Assembly: GCA_003508835.1 (NCBI GenBank) | Contig: PUFA01000555.1 | Location: 62,001 to 126,000 of the forward strand | Reading direction: 5' to 3' | Source of the DNA: Eonycteris spelaea | Lineage: Eukaryota; Chordata; Mammalia; Chiroptera; Pteropodidae | DNA length: 64,000 bases | Shown: one piece after another, positions 53,825 to 64,000 of the stretch | Layout of the letters: each line of letters starts with the position of its first letter | How positions within the stretch are numbered: position 1 is the stretch's first letter | Position numbers and translations under genes: made by a program | Notes under the pieces: model-generated | Database searches by the model: none | Seen by the model: only the letters and a program-made list of their open reading frames with translations | Told to the model about the DNA's origin: nothing

Positions 53825-54410
53825 CTTTAATTGCTATCACATCTTCTTTATCTATTCATCCATAGATGGGCACTTAGATTGCTTCTATATCTTGGCTGTT
53901 TGTATATAATACTGCAATGAACATGGAAGGGATATATTTTTTTCAAGTTAGTGTTTTCATTTTCTTTGGACAAAGACCCAGAAGTGATATTGCTGGGTCA
54001 TATGGTAGTTCTATTTTTAACTTTTTGAGGAATGTTCATACTGTTTTCCAAAGCAAGGCTGCACCTATGTGCAATCCTACCAACAGTGCACAAGCGTTCC
54101 CTTCTCTCTACATTCTAATAGTTGTTTTTTGTTGTCTTTTTGATAATAAACATACTGACAGGTGTGACGTGATATCTCACTGTTTTTTTTTTTTTTGCTA
54201 CACTTCCCCCTCTCCCTCCTCCTCTCTCACTGTGCCTTTGATTTACATTTACATTTCTCTGATGATTAGTGATGCTAAGCATCTTTTCATGTCTGTTGGC
54301 CATCGGTATGTCTCCTTTGGAGAAATCCCGCTTTAGATCCTATGTTGATTTTTAATTGGATTATTTATTTTTCTGAAGTCATGATCATCTATTTTTTTTT
54401 AAACACTTCT
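53825..54410 (-). repeat. L1 LINE 3' end with a small pyrimidine insert
   Basis: Reverse L1: catagatgggcacttagattg, gaagtgatattgctgggtc, caatcctaccaacagtgcac and gtgacgtgatatctcac. At about 54181-54230 a T run plus a C/T-rich stretch (tttccccctctccctcctcc type) interrupts the usual L1 text. Confidence 0.85.
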
Positions 54411-54419
54411 TCATTTGGC

Positions 54420-55110
54420 TTTTGGGTTACCATACTTTCCGTTTTCCTCCTGTCTCACTGGTTGCATATTGGTCCTCTCATTTCTCTAAACTCTTAATGT
54501 TGGGGGTACCAGGACTCGGTCTTTGGAACTTTTTATCTTTATTTTATGCTGACATCTTGGTGATCTTATCCTGTCTCATTGGTGTTAGATATGTAATGAC
54601 TCTTAGATCTCTGACTTGTATATCTAGTTATCTACTTACATGTCCACTTGGATGTTTGATAGACATTTCAAACTTAACATGTCTTCTTCTCTTCCTTCCA
54701 AACCTGCTTCTCCTGTTGTCTTCTCCATCTCAGCAAATGACAACTGCATCCTTTCAGTTGCTCAGGCTCAGAACCATGGTATCACTCTTGATTCCTCTTT
54801 ATCATTCTTCACTCATAGCCTATATTCAATCTAATCCTTTGGCAGATCATGAGGCTTTATTTTCACAATATATTAAGAATCCATTAAGTCTCATAACCTC
54901 CACTACTACTATCACCTGGTCCAAGGCATCATTATATTATCGTCTGGGATTATTGCAAAAATGTAGCTTGTCTCCGTGCTGCCACCCTTGTCTTCTAGCA
55001 GTTTGTTCTTAATGCAACATTCAGAGTATTCTTTTTAAAATGTCATCTCATGTCAATCTCCTCCTCAGAACTTACAGTGACTTCCCATTTCACATAGAGT
55101 AAAAGCTGAA
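54420..55110 (+). repeat. Ancient LINE (CR1/L2-like) reverse-transcriptase end fragment
   Basis: In one frame the text gives LDSSLSF-like and VQ.IIILSSGIIAK-like scraps, then LPISHRVKAE, resembling the RT C-terminal region of CR1/L2-type elements (DSSLSF..., LPI..R.K). A 196-codon open stretch (54422-55012) lies in a different frame and is a by-product. Stops and shifts show a fossil. Confidence 0.5.
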
Positions 55111-55368
55111 GTTTTGAAAATGGCTATAAGGTCTTATAAAACTCAAATATAAGGACAGTGGTTTTAAAATAGGGCTTCCATATTGATTAGAGATCATAAC
55201 ACAATTTTTTGCTGCACAATCTCTTTCATAGGAAATGCAGATATTTACTGTACTGGATTCAAGGGCCATATTTAAACAGTAAAACCTTGATATCCATTAC
55301 CATGTAATAATTTAATTTTTCTCTTTAGTGTTGTTTTGATTCATAGACTTAACAGTTATTATTTCTTT

Positions 55369-55369
<1 letters not shown>
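55111..55369. other. Intergenic sequence, no recognised element
   Basis: No feature is visible. Confidence 0.3.
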
Positions 55370-55420
<51 letters not shown>

Positions 55421-55423
55421 TTA
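55370..55423. repeat. (ATCT)n microsatellite
   Basis: About thirteen pure copies at the 3' end of the large L1. Likely polymorphic. Confidence 0.96.
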
Positions 55424-58400
55424 TTGAAGAAATAATTGAAAAATTTCCCCCCATCAACCCCCATGAAACTCCCCCCTCCACCCATCCTTTGGTAACCACT
55501 AACTCATTGTCTATGTCCATGAATCTCTGTTTATTTGTCCTGTTCATTTGTTGCTTTTAGATTTATATCCCACATATAAGTGATATCATGTGATTTTCAA
55601 CTTTTTCTGTCTGGCTTATTTCACTTAGCATGATTATCTCAAGGTCCATCCAGTTGTCACAAATGGCAGTATTTCATCTCTTCTTATGGCTGAGTAATAT
55701 TCCATTGTATATATGTACCACAGCTTCTTTAGCCAATCATCTATCATAGGACACTTGGTTGCTTCCATGTCCTGGCCACTGTGAATAATGCTGCTATGAA
55801 CATCAGTGTGCAAATATCTTTTGGATATGAGTTTTCAAGTCTTTGGGGTAAATACCAGTAGAGGGATTGCTGGATCATATGGTAGATCAATTCTTAGTTT
55901 TTTGAGGAACCTCCATACTGTTTTCCATAGTGCTGTACCAATTTGCAGTCCCACCAGCAGTGTATGAGGGTTCCTTTTCTCTGCATCCTCTCCAACATTT
56001 GTTATTACTTGTCCTTGATTATAGCTATTCTAACAGGTGTGAGATGGTATCTCATTGTGGTTTTGATTTGCATTTCCCTAATAGCTAGTGATGTTGAGCA
56101 TCTTTTCATATATTTGTTGGCCATTTGTATGTCCTCTAGGGAGAAGTGTCTGTTCAGGTCCTCTGCCCATTTTTTGATTGGATCATTTTTTTTTTGTTGT
56201 TATTGAGTTGTATGAGTTCTTATATTTTGGATATTAGGCCCTTATCAGAGTGTTGCTTGCAAATATATTTTCCCATTGATGGTTGTCTCTTTACCTTGTT
56301 GACAGTTTCTTTTGCTGAGCAGAAGCTTTTTAGTTTGATGTAGTCCCATTCATTTATTTTTGCTTTTACTTCCCTTGCCTTTGAGGTCAAATTCATAAAA
56401 TCCTCTTTAAGTCCAAGGTCCTTGAGTTTAGTTCCTATGTTTTCTTCTATGCATTTTATTGTTTCAGGTCTTATATTCAGGTCCTTAATCCATTTTGAGT
56501 TAATTTTGGTGTGTGTGATAGACACAGTCTAGTTTCATTCTTTTGCAGGTGGCTTTCCAGTTTTCCCAGCACCATTTATTGAAGAGTTTTCCTTTTCCAC
56601 TGTATGTTTTGGCTTTTTTGTCAAAAATTATTTGCCATATAAATATGGGTTTACTTCTGGACTCTCATTCTGTTCCACTGGTCCATGTGTCTGTTTTTCT
56701 GCCAATACCATGTTTTGATTACTGTGCTTTGTAGTATAATTTGAAGCGGCAGAGTGATGCCTCCAGCTCATTCTTTTTTCTCAGATGGCTTTGGCAATTA
56801 GGGTCTTTTGTGCTTCCATACAAATCTGATGATTTTTTGTTCTATTTCTTTAAAAAATGCTGATGAGATTTTGATGGGGATTGCATTAAATCTGTATAAT
56901 GCTTTAGGTAATATGGTCATTTTAACTATGTTGATTCTTCCAATCCAAGAACATGGAATATCTTTCCATCTTTTATCTTCTTCAATTTCTTTTAAGGGTC
57001 TTATAGTTTTCATTATATAGGTCCTTCACATGTTTCGTTAGATTTTTTCCTAGGTATTTTATTCTTTTTGTTGCAATTGCAAAAGGAATTATTTTTCCAC
57101 TTCTTTTTCTGACACTTCATTATTAGAGTATAGGAATGCTATGGATTTTTGAACATTGATTTTTATCCAGAAACTTTACTGTATTTGCTTAGTAGTGTTC
57201 TTTGTGGAGTCTTTAGGTTTTCTATATAGAGAATCATGTCATCTGCAAATAGTGACAGTTTGACTTCTTTGTTTCCTATTTGGATGCCTTTTATACTTTC
57301 TCTTGCTGATTGCACTTGCTAGGACCTCCAATGTTATATTGAATAACAGTGGTGATAGTGGACAGCCTTGCCTGTTCCTGATCTTAGAGGGAAGGTTTTT
57401 AGTTTTTCACCTTAAGTATAATGTTGGCTGAGGTTTGTTATAGATGGCCTTTATTATGTTTAAGGTACTTTCCTTCTATACCGATTTTGTTAAGTGTTTT
57501 GATCATAAATGGTGCTGTATCTTGTCGAAGGCTTTTTCTGCATCTATTGATATGATCATATGATTCTTATTTTTAATTTGTTTATGTGGTGTATCACATT
57601 AATCGATTTGCATATGTTGAACCATCCCTGTGCCTCTGGATGAAGCCCACTTGATCATGGTGTATAATCTTTTTAATATGTTGCTGTATCGGTTTGCTAG
57701 TACTTATTTAGGATTTTTGCATTTGTGTTCATGAGAGATATTGGTGTAGTTTTCTTTTTTTATGTGTTATTTTACCAGTTTTGGTATCAGGGTGATTTTT
57801 GCCTCATAAAAATGAGGAGAATATTGCCCCCCTCTTTGATTTTTTGGAAGAGTTTGAGGAGAATAGGTATTAAATCTTCTTTGAATGTTTGGTAGAATTC
57901 ACTGGTGAAGCCATCTGGTCCTGGACTTTTACTTTTTGGTAGGTTTTTGATGATTGTTTCAATTTCCATACTGCTGATCGTCTATTTAGATTTTCCAGTT
58001 CTTGATTCAGTCTAGGAAGGTTGTATTTTTCTAAGTACTGGTCCATTTCTTCTAGGTTATTAAATTTGGTGTTATATACTTTTTCATAGTATTCTGTATG
58101 ATCCTTTGTATTTCTGCATGTCTGTCATAATTTCCCTCTTCATCCTGATTTTGTTTATTTGTGTCCTTTCTCTTTTTCTTTAGTGAGTCTAGCCAGGGTT
58201 TGTCAATTTTATTAACCTTCTCAAAGAACCAGCTCTTTTGTTGCATTTATTTTTTCTATTTTTTTTGTTTTCAATTTCATTTATTTCTGCTCTAATTTTG
58301 ATTATTTTTTCCTTCTGCTGACAGGCTTCATTTGTTCTTCCTTTTCTAGTTTTTTAAGATGAAGTGTTAGGTTGTTTTATTGGGCTCATTCTTGTTTTTG

Positions 58401-59288
58401 GAGGTAGGCCTGTAATGATATGAACTTTCCTCTTATGACCACTTTTGCCATGTCCCAAAAGTTTTGATATGTTGTACTATCATTATCATTCGTTTCTATG
58501 TATCTCTTGATCTCTCTTTTTTTTCTCTCTGACCCAGTTTAGTAGTGTTGTTTAATCTCCATGTATTTGTGGTTCTTCCTTCTTTCTTTTTCAGTTGATC
58601 TCTAGTTTCAAAGCATTATGATCAGAGAATATGGTTGGTATGATTTCCCCTCTTATATTTGTTGAGGCTATCTCTGTGTCCCAGTATGTGGTCAATCTTG
58701 AGAATGTTCTATGTACTAAAAGAATGTATAGCAACTGTTTTGGGATAAAGGCTCTGTAAATGTCAATTATGTCCAGTTGGTCTAATGTATCATTTAAGGA
58801 TGTTATTTCCTTATTGATTTTGTTTGGATGATCTGTCATATCTGACAGTGAGTATTTAGGTCCCCACTAAAGTGTTTTGGTCTGTTTCTTCCTTTGTTCT
58901 GTTAGTAATTGCTTACATATTTGGGCTCCCTGATTGGGAGCATAGATAATAAGTGTTATGTCTTCTTGTGCATGATTCCTTTATCATTATGAAAGTGTCC
59001 CTCAGTATCTTTCTTTACCTTTTTGATTTTGAAGTCTATTTGTCCAATATTAGTACCATGATTCCACTTTTGCTTGAACGCTATTTGCTTGAAATATCAT
59101 TTTTCCCCACTGTTTTGATTGAGTCTATATTTGTCTTTGGACTGAGATGTATCTTCTGGAGGCAGCATATGGTTTGGGTTTTGTTTTTGATCCAATCTAC
59201 AACTCTCTGCGTTCTTATTGGTGAATTTGGTCCATTTTCATTTAGAGAGATTATTGAAATATAAGGTCTTCTTATAACCATTTTTATA

Positions 59289-59289
59289 A

Positions 59290-59331
<42 letters not shown>
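59289..59331. repeat. (AC)n microsatellite
   Basis: About 21 dinucleotide copies at the ORF1/ORF2 junction zone of the L1. Likely polymorphic. Confidence 0.97.
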
Positions 59332-59934
59332 GTCGTCCCTTCCTTCTGAACATGTCTTATCTGCATTCTGTTTGTGAATTTGGACCTCTGAATTCCACCC
59401 CTTCTCAGTCATTGTTTGTCTCAATTTATTCCTATGTATGCTGAATGTTCATAACATCTTGCTATAGCAAATTTCTTCTTATTTTTAAAGCTTATAAGCT
59501 CTGTTCCTTGTAAGGGTTTCACTCCTCTGCTTTCTTCAACCTGCTAGTCACTTACTCATAATTACGTGTTTGTTTGTTTATTTGTTTGTCATTTTGTTTT
59601 AGGAAGAGGTGATCCCTTTCAGTATTTTTGTGTGCAAGCCTCATAGTGGAGGAATTCCCTCAATTTTTATATGTCTGGAAAGGTCTTTATTTCTCCTTCA
59701 TATCTAAAGGAGACTTAGCTGGATACATTTATTCTTGGCTGGTAGTTCCTTTCATTTAATAGTTTGAATATTTGACTCTACTCCTTTTTGGCTTGTAGGG
59801 TTTTTGCTAAGAAGTTCAATGATAATCTAATGGGTTTTTCTTTATAGGTTACCATTTTCTTCTCCGTGGCTGCCTTGATATTTTTGTCTTTGTCATTGAT
59901 TTTTTGAATAATTTTTTTATTTTTTATTTTTATT

Positions 59935-60168
59935 TTATATATTTTTTTAGGCGAGCAACCTTTGGTTGACTCATAGAGTACAAGGACTTGTCAGCTTACA
60001 ACTATTTATTTATTTTTTTATTTATTTATTTATTTATTATTTTTATTTTTTTACATCTACAGCACCTGGTCTTCCTAGGTGGTTACCCGTCAAGTACTAA
60101 CCAGGCCGACCTGCTTAGCTTCTGAAATCAGACAGATCAGGCTTGTTCAGGGTTGCATGGTATAGATG
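59935..60168 (-). repeat. 5S rRNA-derived SINE with tail module (MEG-RL-like), copy 4
   Basis: Reverse 5S head at about 60055-60168 (acagcacctggtcttcctag, tcaagtactaaccagg, tgcttagcttctgaaatc), with small deletions. To the left are (TAAA)n-type linker text and the module, which on the minus strand reads tgtaagctgacaagtcc ... gtcaaccaaaggttgctcgcc (about 60000-59948). The module contains the perfect hairpin caacc-aaa-ggttg. Flanks tgattttttgaataattttt (about 59898) and tgatttttgataattttgat (about 60167) are an imperfect target duplication. It lies inside the L1 above. Confidence 0.88.
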
Positions 60169-61589
60169 ATTTTTGATAATTTTGATACAGTGTATCTTGG
60201 TGAAGGCCTTTTTGGGTCGAGATAATGGTGTTCTGTTGAGTTTTTGAATCCCAAGCTCAGCTCATTCCCTAGATTTTGGAAATTCTTGTCTACTATTGTC
60301 TGGAAATGCTTTCTAATCCCTGCTCTTTTTCCTCTCCTTTGAGAATTCCCATTATTCTTATGTTTCTCTCCTGATGGTATAGCTAGTTTTTATTTCTTTT
60401 CATTATTTTTTCATTCTTTGGTTTATCTCTTTTTCCTTCTGAATTATTTCTAGATTTCTGAGTTCGATATCACTGATCTTTTCTCCTTTGGTCGACTCAC
60501 TATCCAGCTTGCTATTTCTTTTTCAACTCTTATAATGTGTTCTTTATCTCAGAAGGTCTATTCGGTTCTTTTTGAAGAGTTTCAATTTCCTTGCTAAAAA
60601 ACTCAAATCATTCTGCTCACCAGGTTGTGTTTTTTGTTTGTTTGTTTGTTTGTTTGTTTTAATTCTTGAATTGTTGATGTGATTTGTTTGGATCTCACTG
60701 AGTTTTTTTTTTTTTTTTTTTTCAGAAGTACCATCCTTAATTCCCTGTCTCTTAAGTCACATATATCTATGTCTGTAAGCTTTTTTTCTGAGATTTTCTC
60801 TCTTTCTGAGATTCTTGTCATTTGGTTGTTCATGGTGTTTAATGGACTATTCTCTGACTGGGATAATGGAAGTGTATTTTGATATTTTTTCTGGAAATAT
60901 TTATTATATAATGGTCCCTTATCTTGTTGCAAAGAAGGTTTTTTTTTGGTTTCCTGTAGCTGGATCTAAGCCTCTTGGGTCTCTGTATTATGTAAAGTCT
61001 TAATATTGTTTTTTTCTATAGATATTTAATCATGTTCGCTACCCTCATCGTCAGTTCCTGTTGTGTTAGCAATAGTTTCAGTAGCGTTTGCTGAGATTAT
61101 CTGGGGCTACACGCCTTCCGTCTCAGATGGTATAGGGGGAGGGTCCTTCTGGTTGGAGATGAGGATACGGGTAAGCTTGGTTTTGCAACTGCAATTGGTA
61201 CAAATCAACTGTTGTTTCTCTGCCGTCTCCGCTTTTCTGCTGCCTGTTTATCTGCCTTTACACTAATGACCAGGTAGGCCATCAGCCACGTGGACCTCAC
61301 AGTACTCTCAGGCAGGGCTGTTCATGGAAGCCACACACTTTTCCCTTCTACCTCCTCCTACAGTGAGCTCTGGTGGCTGCAAGTGGCAGCTTCTTTGTTT
61401 CTCTCAATCCGAGCCCACCACCCAGGGTTCTGTCTGTGGTAGCTCTTATGCGACATCCCACATTCAGATGTGCTAGTGTGCAGTTTGGGTGTTTTTTGTT
61501 GAGTTTTAGATACTAAGCTTATTGTTGTTTCAAAGGGAGAGTTCCTGGGGATGTCTCTCTGCCATATTTCTGATGTCTTCCTAGTTATA

Positions 61590-62910
61590 TTTCTTTAATT
61601 CATAACTGTTTTAAAATGTATTTTGGCTTTAAATAGAATACATGTATGCTACAAACACTTAATAAGGAATATTAAGTTCTAGATACTAGGGTTACAAAAT
61701 GAATAGAAAGAAGTACACATCAGTAACTTTTACTGTTTGAGCAAATAGTTTTTGTGCATATACATGTAGAGAGGACAATCCCATATTATTATTCTTTGGA
61801 CAGAAGCCAAGAGGTAAATTGTATTTGAGTAATAAGCATCACTGTTTTTTTCTTTTGATTTTTCTATCTCCCCTTTATTCCTCTTCTACTTTCTGGTGAC
61901 ATCTGAGTCTCTTTATTACTGGCTAGGCATTTGCTAGTTTCATCAGTTCTGTCTAGTTTCAAACTTTTCTGGTTTTTGTGTTCCATCTTCTGTTGTTAAC
62001 AATCATTCTCTTTTTCAAACACAAAATGTTCATATAGATTATGTCCTCAGTACCTTTCATTGCTTCACCTATTTGATTTTCTAACCCTACTGCCAAGGTT
62101 ACAAAGGTTATTTAGTATATCAAAGAGAGATGGGATGAAAGATGAAAAACAGCCACTTGCAAATGGAAGGATTCAAAAAATATATGTTTAAAGGCAAAGA
62201 GAAGTTTCTTAAGTATTGCATTTGGGCAGTATATTTGAGTCTCATTTGAGTGTTAGGGACATTTAGAGACAAAATATTTAATTTGTAATGAATTTTAAAT
62301 GCAGAATGTAATGAAAAGCCCATTTTTTTCCCAGCCTGCTATTGTTACATGCTTGAAGTGTCATAAGTTAGAAATTTACAATGTCAGTTTGGTATAAAAA
62401 ATTCCCTTTCCTTCCTTACCGCCCCCCCTCACTTTATTAGCTATAAGCATTCAGATGAAAACTACCTTACTTGTAATGGTTCCTAGGGAAATTCCTGGAG
62501 AATATACTGATAAGTTGAATATAATCTACAGATATTTTGTGAAATTTGATGTGAGTATTCCATGTTATCATCCAACATTTTTTCAAATCAAGTAATATAA
62601 TATCATATACCTCATTAATATTAAAGCCTTAATTTTTATCTATTTAAAGTTGTATAACACAGCTAAGAACCCAAAGTAGGTAAGTCCTTTATGTTAAAAC
62701 TATTCAAAGGGCAATCATTAAAGGAATTGTGTATTAAATCTACTACATTTTAGGTAAATGTGCCAGATACTTTACTTTCTTTTACTCATATTGAGGTTTA
62801 AAAGAGGTATGTGGGAAACCACAGGGGTGCTGCCTGGTGTTGGCAGGCTGGCTGGGTGCTTAAGCGGAAACCTTAAAGGAGGAATACCTTGTGGAAGGGA
62901 CACAGTACAA
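61590..62910. other. Intergenic sequence, no recognised element
   Basis: Over 1.3 kb with no gene, RNA gene or nameable repeat. Mostly A/T-rich. Confidence 0.35.
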
Positions 62911-62911
62911 G

Positions 62912-63140
62912 TGTAGTGAAAAGAGCATACATATTGGGCTCAGACTGACCTGAAGTTAAATTGAAGCTTGGCCACTTAACTAGCTGTGTGAGCTTAAGAT
63001 AAAGTCATGTGATCTCTGAGGTATGATTTCTTCTCATGTCATTTCATCCTTATTTTTCAAAATATGTAAAGACTTTAGCATGACACAAAGCAGGATCCTC
63101 AACATAAGGCAGTCATTACTATTTGTATGGGTGAAATTTT
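62912..63140 (+). repeat. MIR SINE
   Basis: aagtgtagtgaaaagagcat, ggctcagactgacctgaag, ggccacttaactagctgtg, tgagcttaagataaagtc and tatgtaaagactttagc match MIR in order. Confidence 0.85.
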
Positions 63141-63589
63141 TTCTTTCATAAATTGCTATTTTTATAAAGGTGGGGTGTGTTTTGCTAGATAGATAAGCAA
63201 AGATGACTATTAACATTTTGGTGAATAATTATCTCTCTGATGCTCTTGCTTCCCAAAACATTTTCTGGATACTAGTTGCTTCATATTTTATTTATTTTTG
63301 CTTGGTATTTTAAAGGCGTTATGTGATAAAAGGATTCTATGATGAGATTCCTTTGGATAATACTAGGTTAAACAATATTAGCACAATGGCTTCAAGAGTA
63401 TTCAGTATGTTTAAAAAGCATTGAGAATTTTGAAGGTGATTATAAATGTGCAGATTTTATAAACTATGGCAAAACTCATGGGGATATAATGTTCTGTAGA
63501 ATATACAAGGGACACACTGCATGTGGTGCTAAGAAGTATCAACTTTGTGTACAAATAGGATAATACATTTGCTATGTTTAATGTGTATG
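63141..63589. other. Intergenic sequence, no recognised element
   Basis: No feature is visible. Confidence 0.3.
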
Positions 63590-63900
63590 TCATGGACATC
63601 TTTCCATGTTAATAAACATAGAATCACTATTATTTTTACTGACTACATAGTACATTTAATGTACAGGTCGTAATTGACTTAGTGCCTCTTGATAAGAACA
63701 ATCCAAATGTCTATTTTTTAACTATTAAAACAATGCTTTAATGACCATCCTACTTTTTTACTTGTGTGATTATCTCCTAGGTTAAATTCTTGATGTAGAA
63801 TTATTTAGGTAAAAGAGTGTACACATTTTGATAACACATTGCCAAATTCTTTTTCAGAAAAGTTGCTAGGTCTGAGGATCTGCTGTTTTCCTCTCACACA
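63590..63900 (-). repeat. Old L1-like 3' end
   Basis: catggacatctttccatg, ttttttaactattaaaacaa, ctcctaggttaaattcttg and cacattgccaaattctttt follow an old L1 3' end in reverse. Confidence 0.6.
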
Positions 63901-64000
63901 CTCAGCAAAACTAGGTTTTTGTTAATCTTTCAAAATCTTGATTCATAATTTTAAATCTGTGAGTATACTAAAGGGAAATAGATTCATACTAGGCAAACTC

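Larger units (their letters stand above)
55430..61585 (-). repeat. Nearly full-length but inactive L1 LINE
   Basis: Minus strand, about 5.9 kb without the nested SINE. 3' UTR 55430-56200; ORF2 about 59290-56200 with endonuclease text (DHNALKLEIN, about 58600; IISLNENGPNSPIRTQRVVDW, about 59230), RT ([19 protein letters not shown], about 57900; FADD at 57249-57238) and C-terminal pieces ([20 protein letters not shown], about 56900). The ORF1/5' UTR zone runs from about 60200 to 61585 and is G+C-richer at its 5' end. Many stops and shifts, a (CA)n expansion and a SINE insertion make it dead. It is one of the best preserved L1 copies in the window. Confidence 0.92.

Noticed and set aside
54422..55012. 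Longest open stretch in the window (196 codons, plus strand)
   Set aside because: It lies in the wrong frame of an old LINE fragment, is leucine/serine-rich by composition, and has no domain.
59081..59353. Open stretch starting with a Val-Cys repeat
   Set aside because: The repeat is the translated (CA)n microsatellite; the rest is the L1 endonuclease start.

Overview
This is vertebrate, specifically mammalian, X-chromosome-type genomic DNA. There is one multi-exon protein gene, RBMX (hnRNP G), on the minus strand at about 4.5-12.8 kb, with the box C/D snoRNA SNORD61 in its second intron. The other 51 kb is repeat-rich flank with no second gene I can establish. Four insertions derived from 5S ribosomal RNA point to a fruit bat (Pteropodidae), where 5S-derived SINEs of the MEG-RS/MEG-RL type are known. 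MIR, MER5A-like and old L1 repeats are pan-mammalian and fit this. I saw no primate Alu, rodent B1/B2 or ruminant Bov-B. The host is therefore an inference, though a fairly strong one.

Layout. 0-4.5 kb: RBMX downstream flank with a 5S SINE, a MIR and an L1 3' end. 4.5-8.2 kb: the RBMX 3' region, with the ordinary 3' UTR, an 85-nt alternative exon and an alternative terminal exon with a good poly(A) site. 8.2-11.6 kb: eight coding exons with intact GT-AG splice sites. 12.3-13.1 kb: CpG-rich promoter with TATA and CCAAT boxes. 13-24 kb: several copies of one ancient interspersed repeat, a probable solo LTR, a TMA7 processed pseudogene, MIR, MER5A and a tail-to-tail L1 pair. 24.3-28 kb: an L1 piece, an ST6GALNAC6 processed pseudogene, then an isolated CpG-rich, promoter-like segment with a small spliceable ORF and a long pyrimidine-rich tract. 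28-42 kb: mostly L1 remnants, with a tailed 5S SINE. 42.5-45.5 kb: a LIN28A processed pseudogene that keeps a long 3' UTR with a let-7 seed-match site. 46-55 kb: L1, hAT-like, MIR and LTR-like fossils plus an old CR1/L2-like LINE piece. 55.4-61.6 kb: a nearly full-length but dead L1 with a tailed 5S SINE inside it. 61.6-64 kb: mostly unassigned sequence.

The most important oddity is in RBMX. The protein sequence and every splice site are preserved, but five single-base losses, four of them in short homopolymers, break the frame in exons 4, 5, 6 and 9 (twice). A pattern of only -1 events in an otherwise conserved gene looks like an assembly or base-calling fault rather than gene death. I found no evidence of a new defence, mobile or enzymatic system. 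The candidates for something undescribed are the CpG-rich element at 26.8-27.3 kb, the let-7 site in the LIN28A relic, and an exon-like block buried in an L1 at 38.6 kb.
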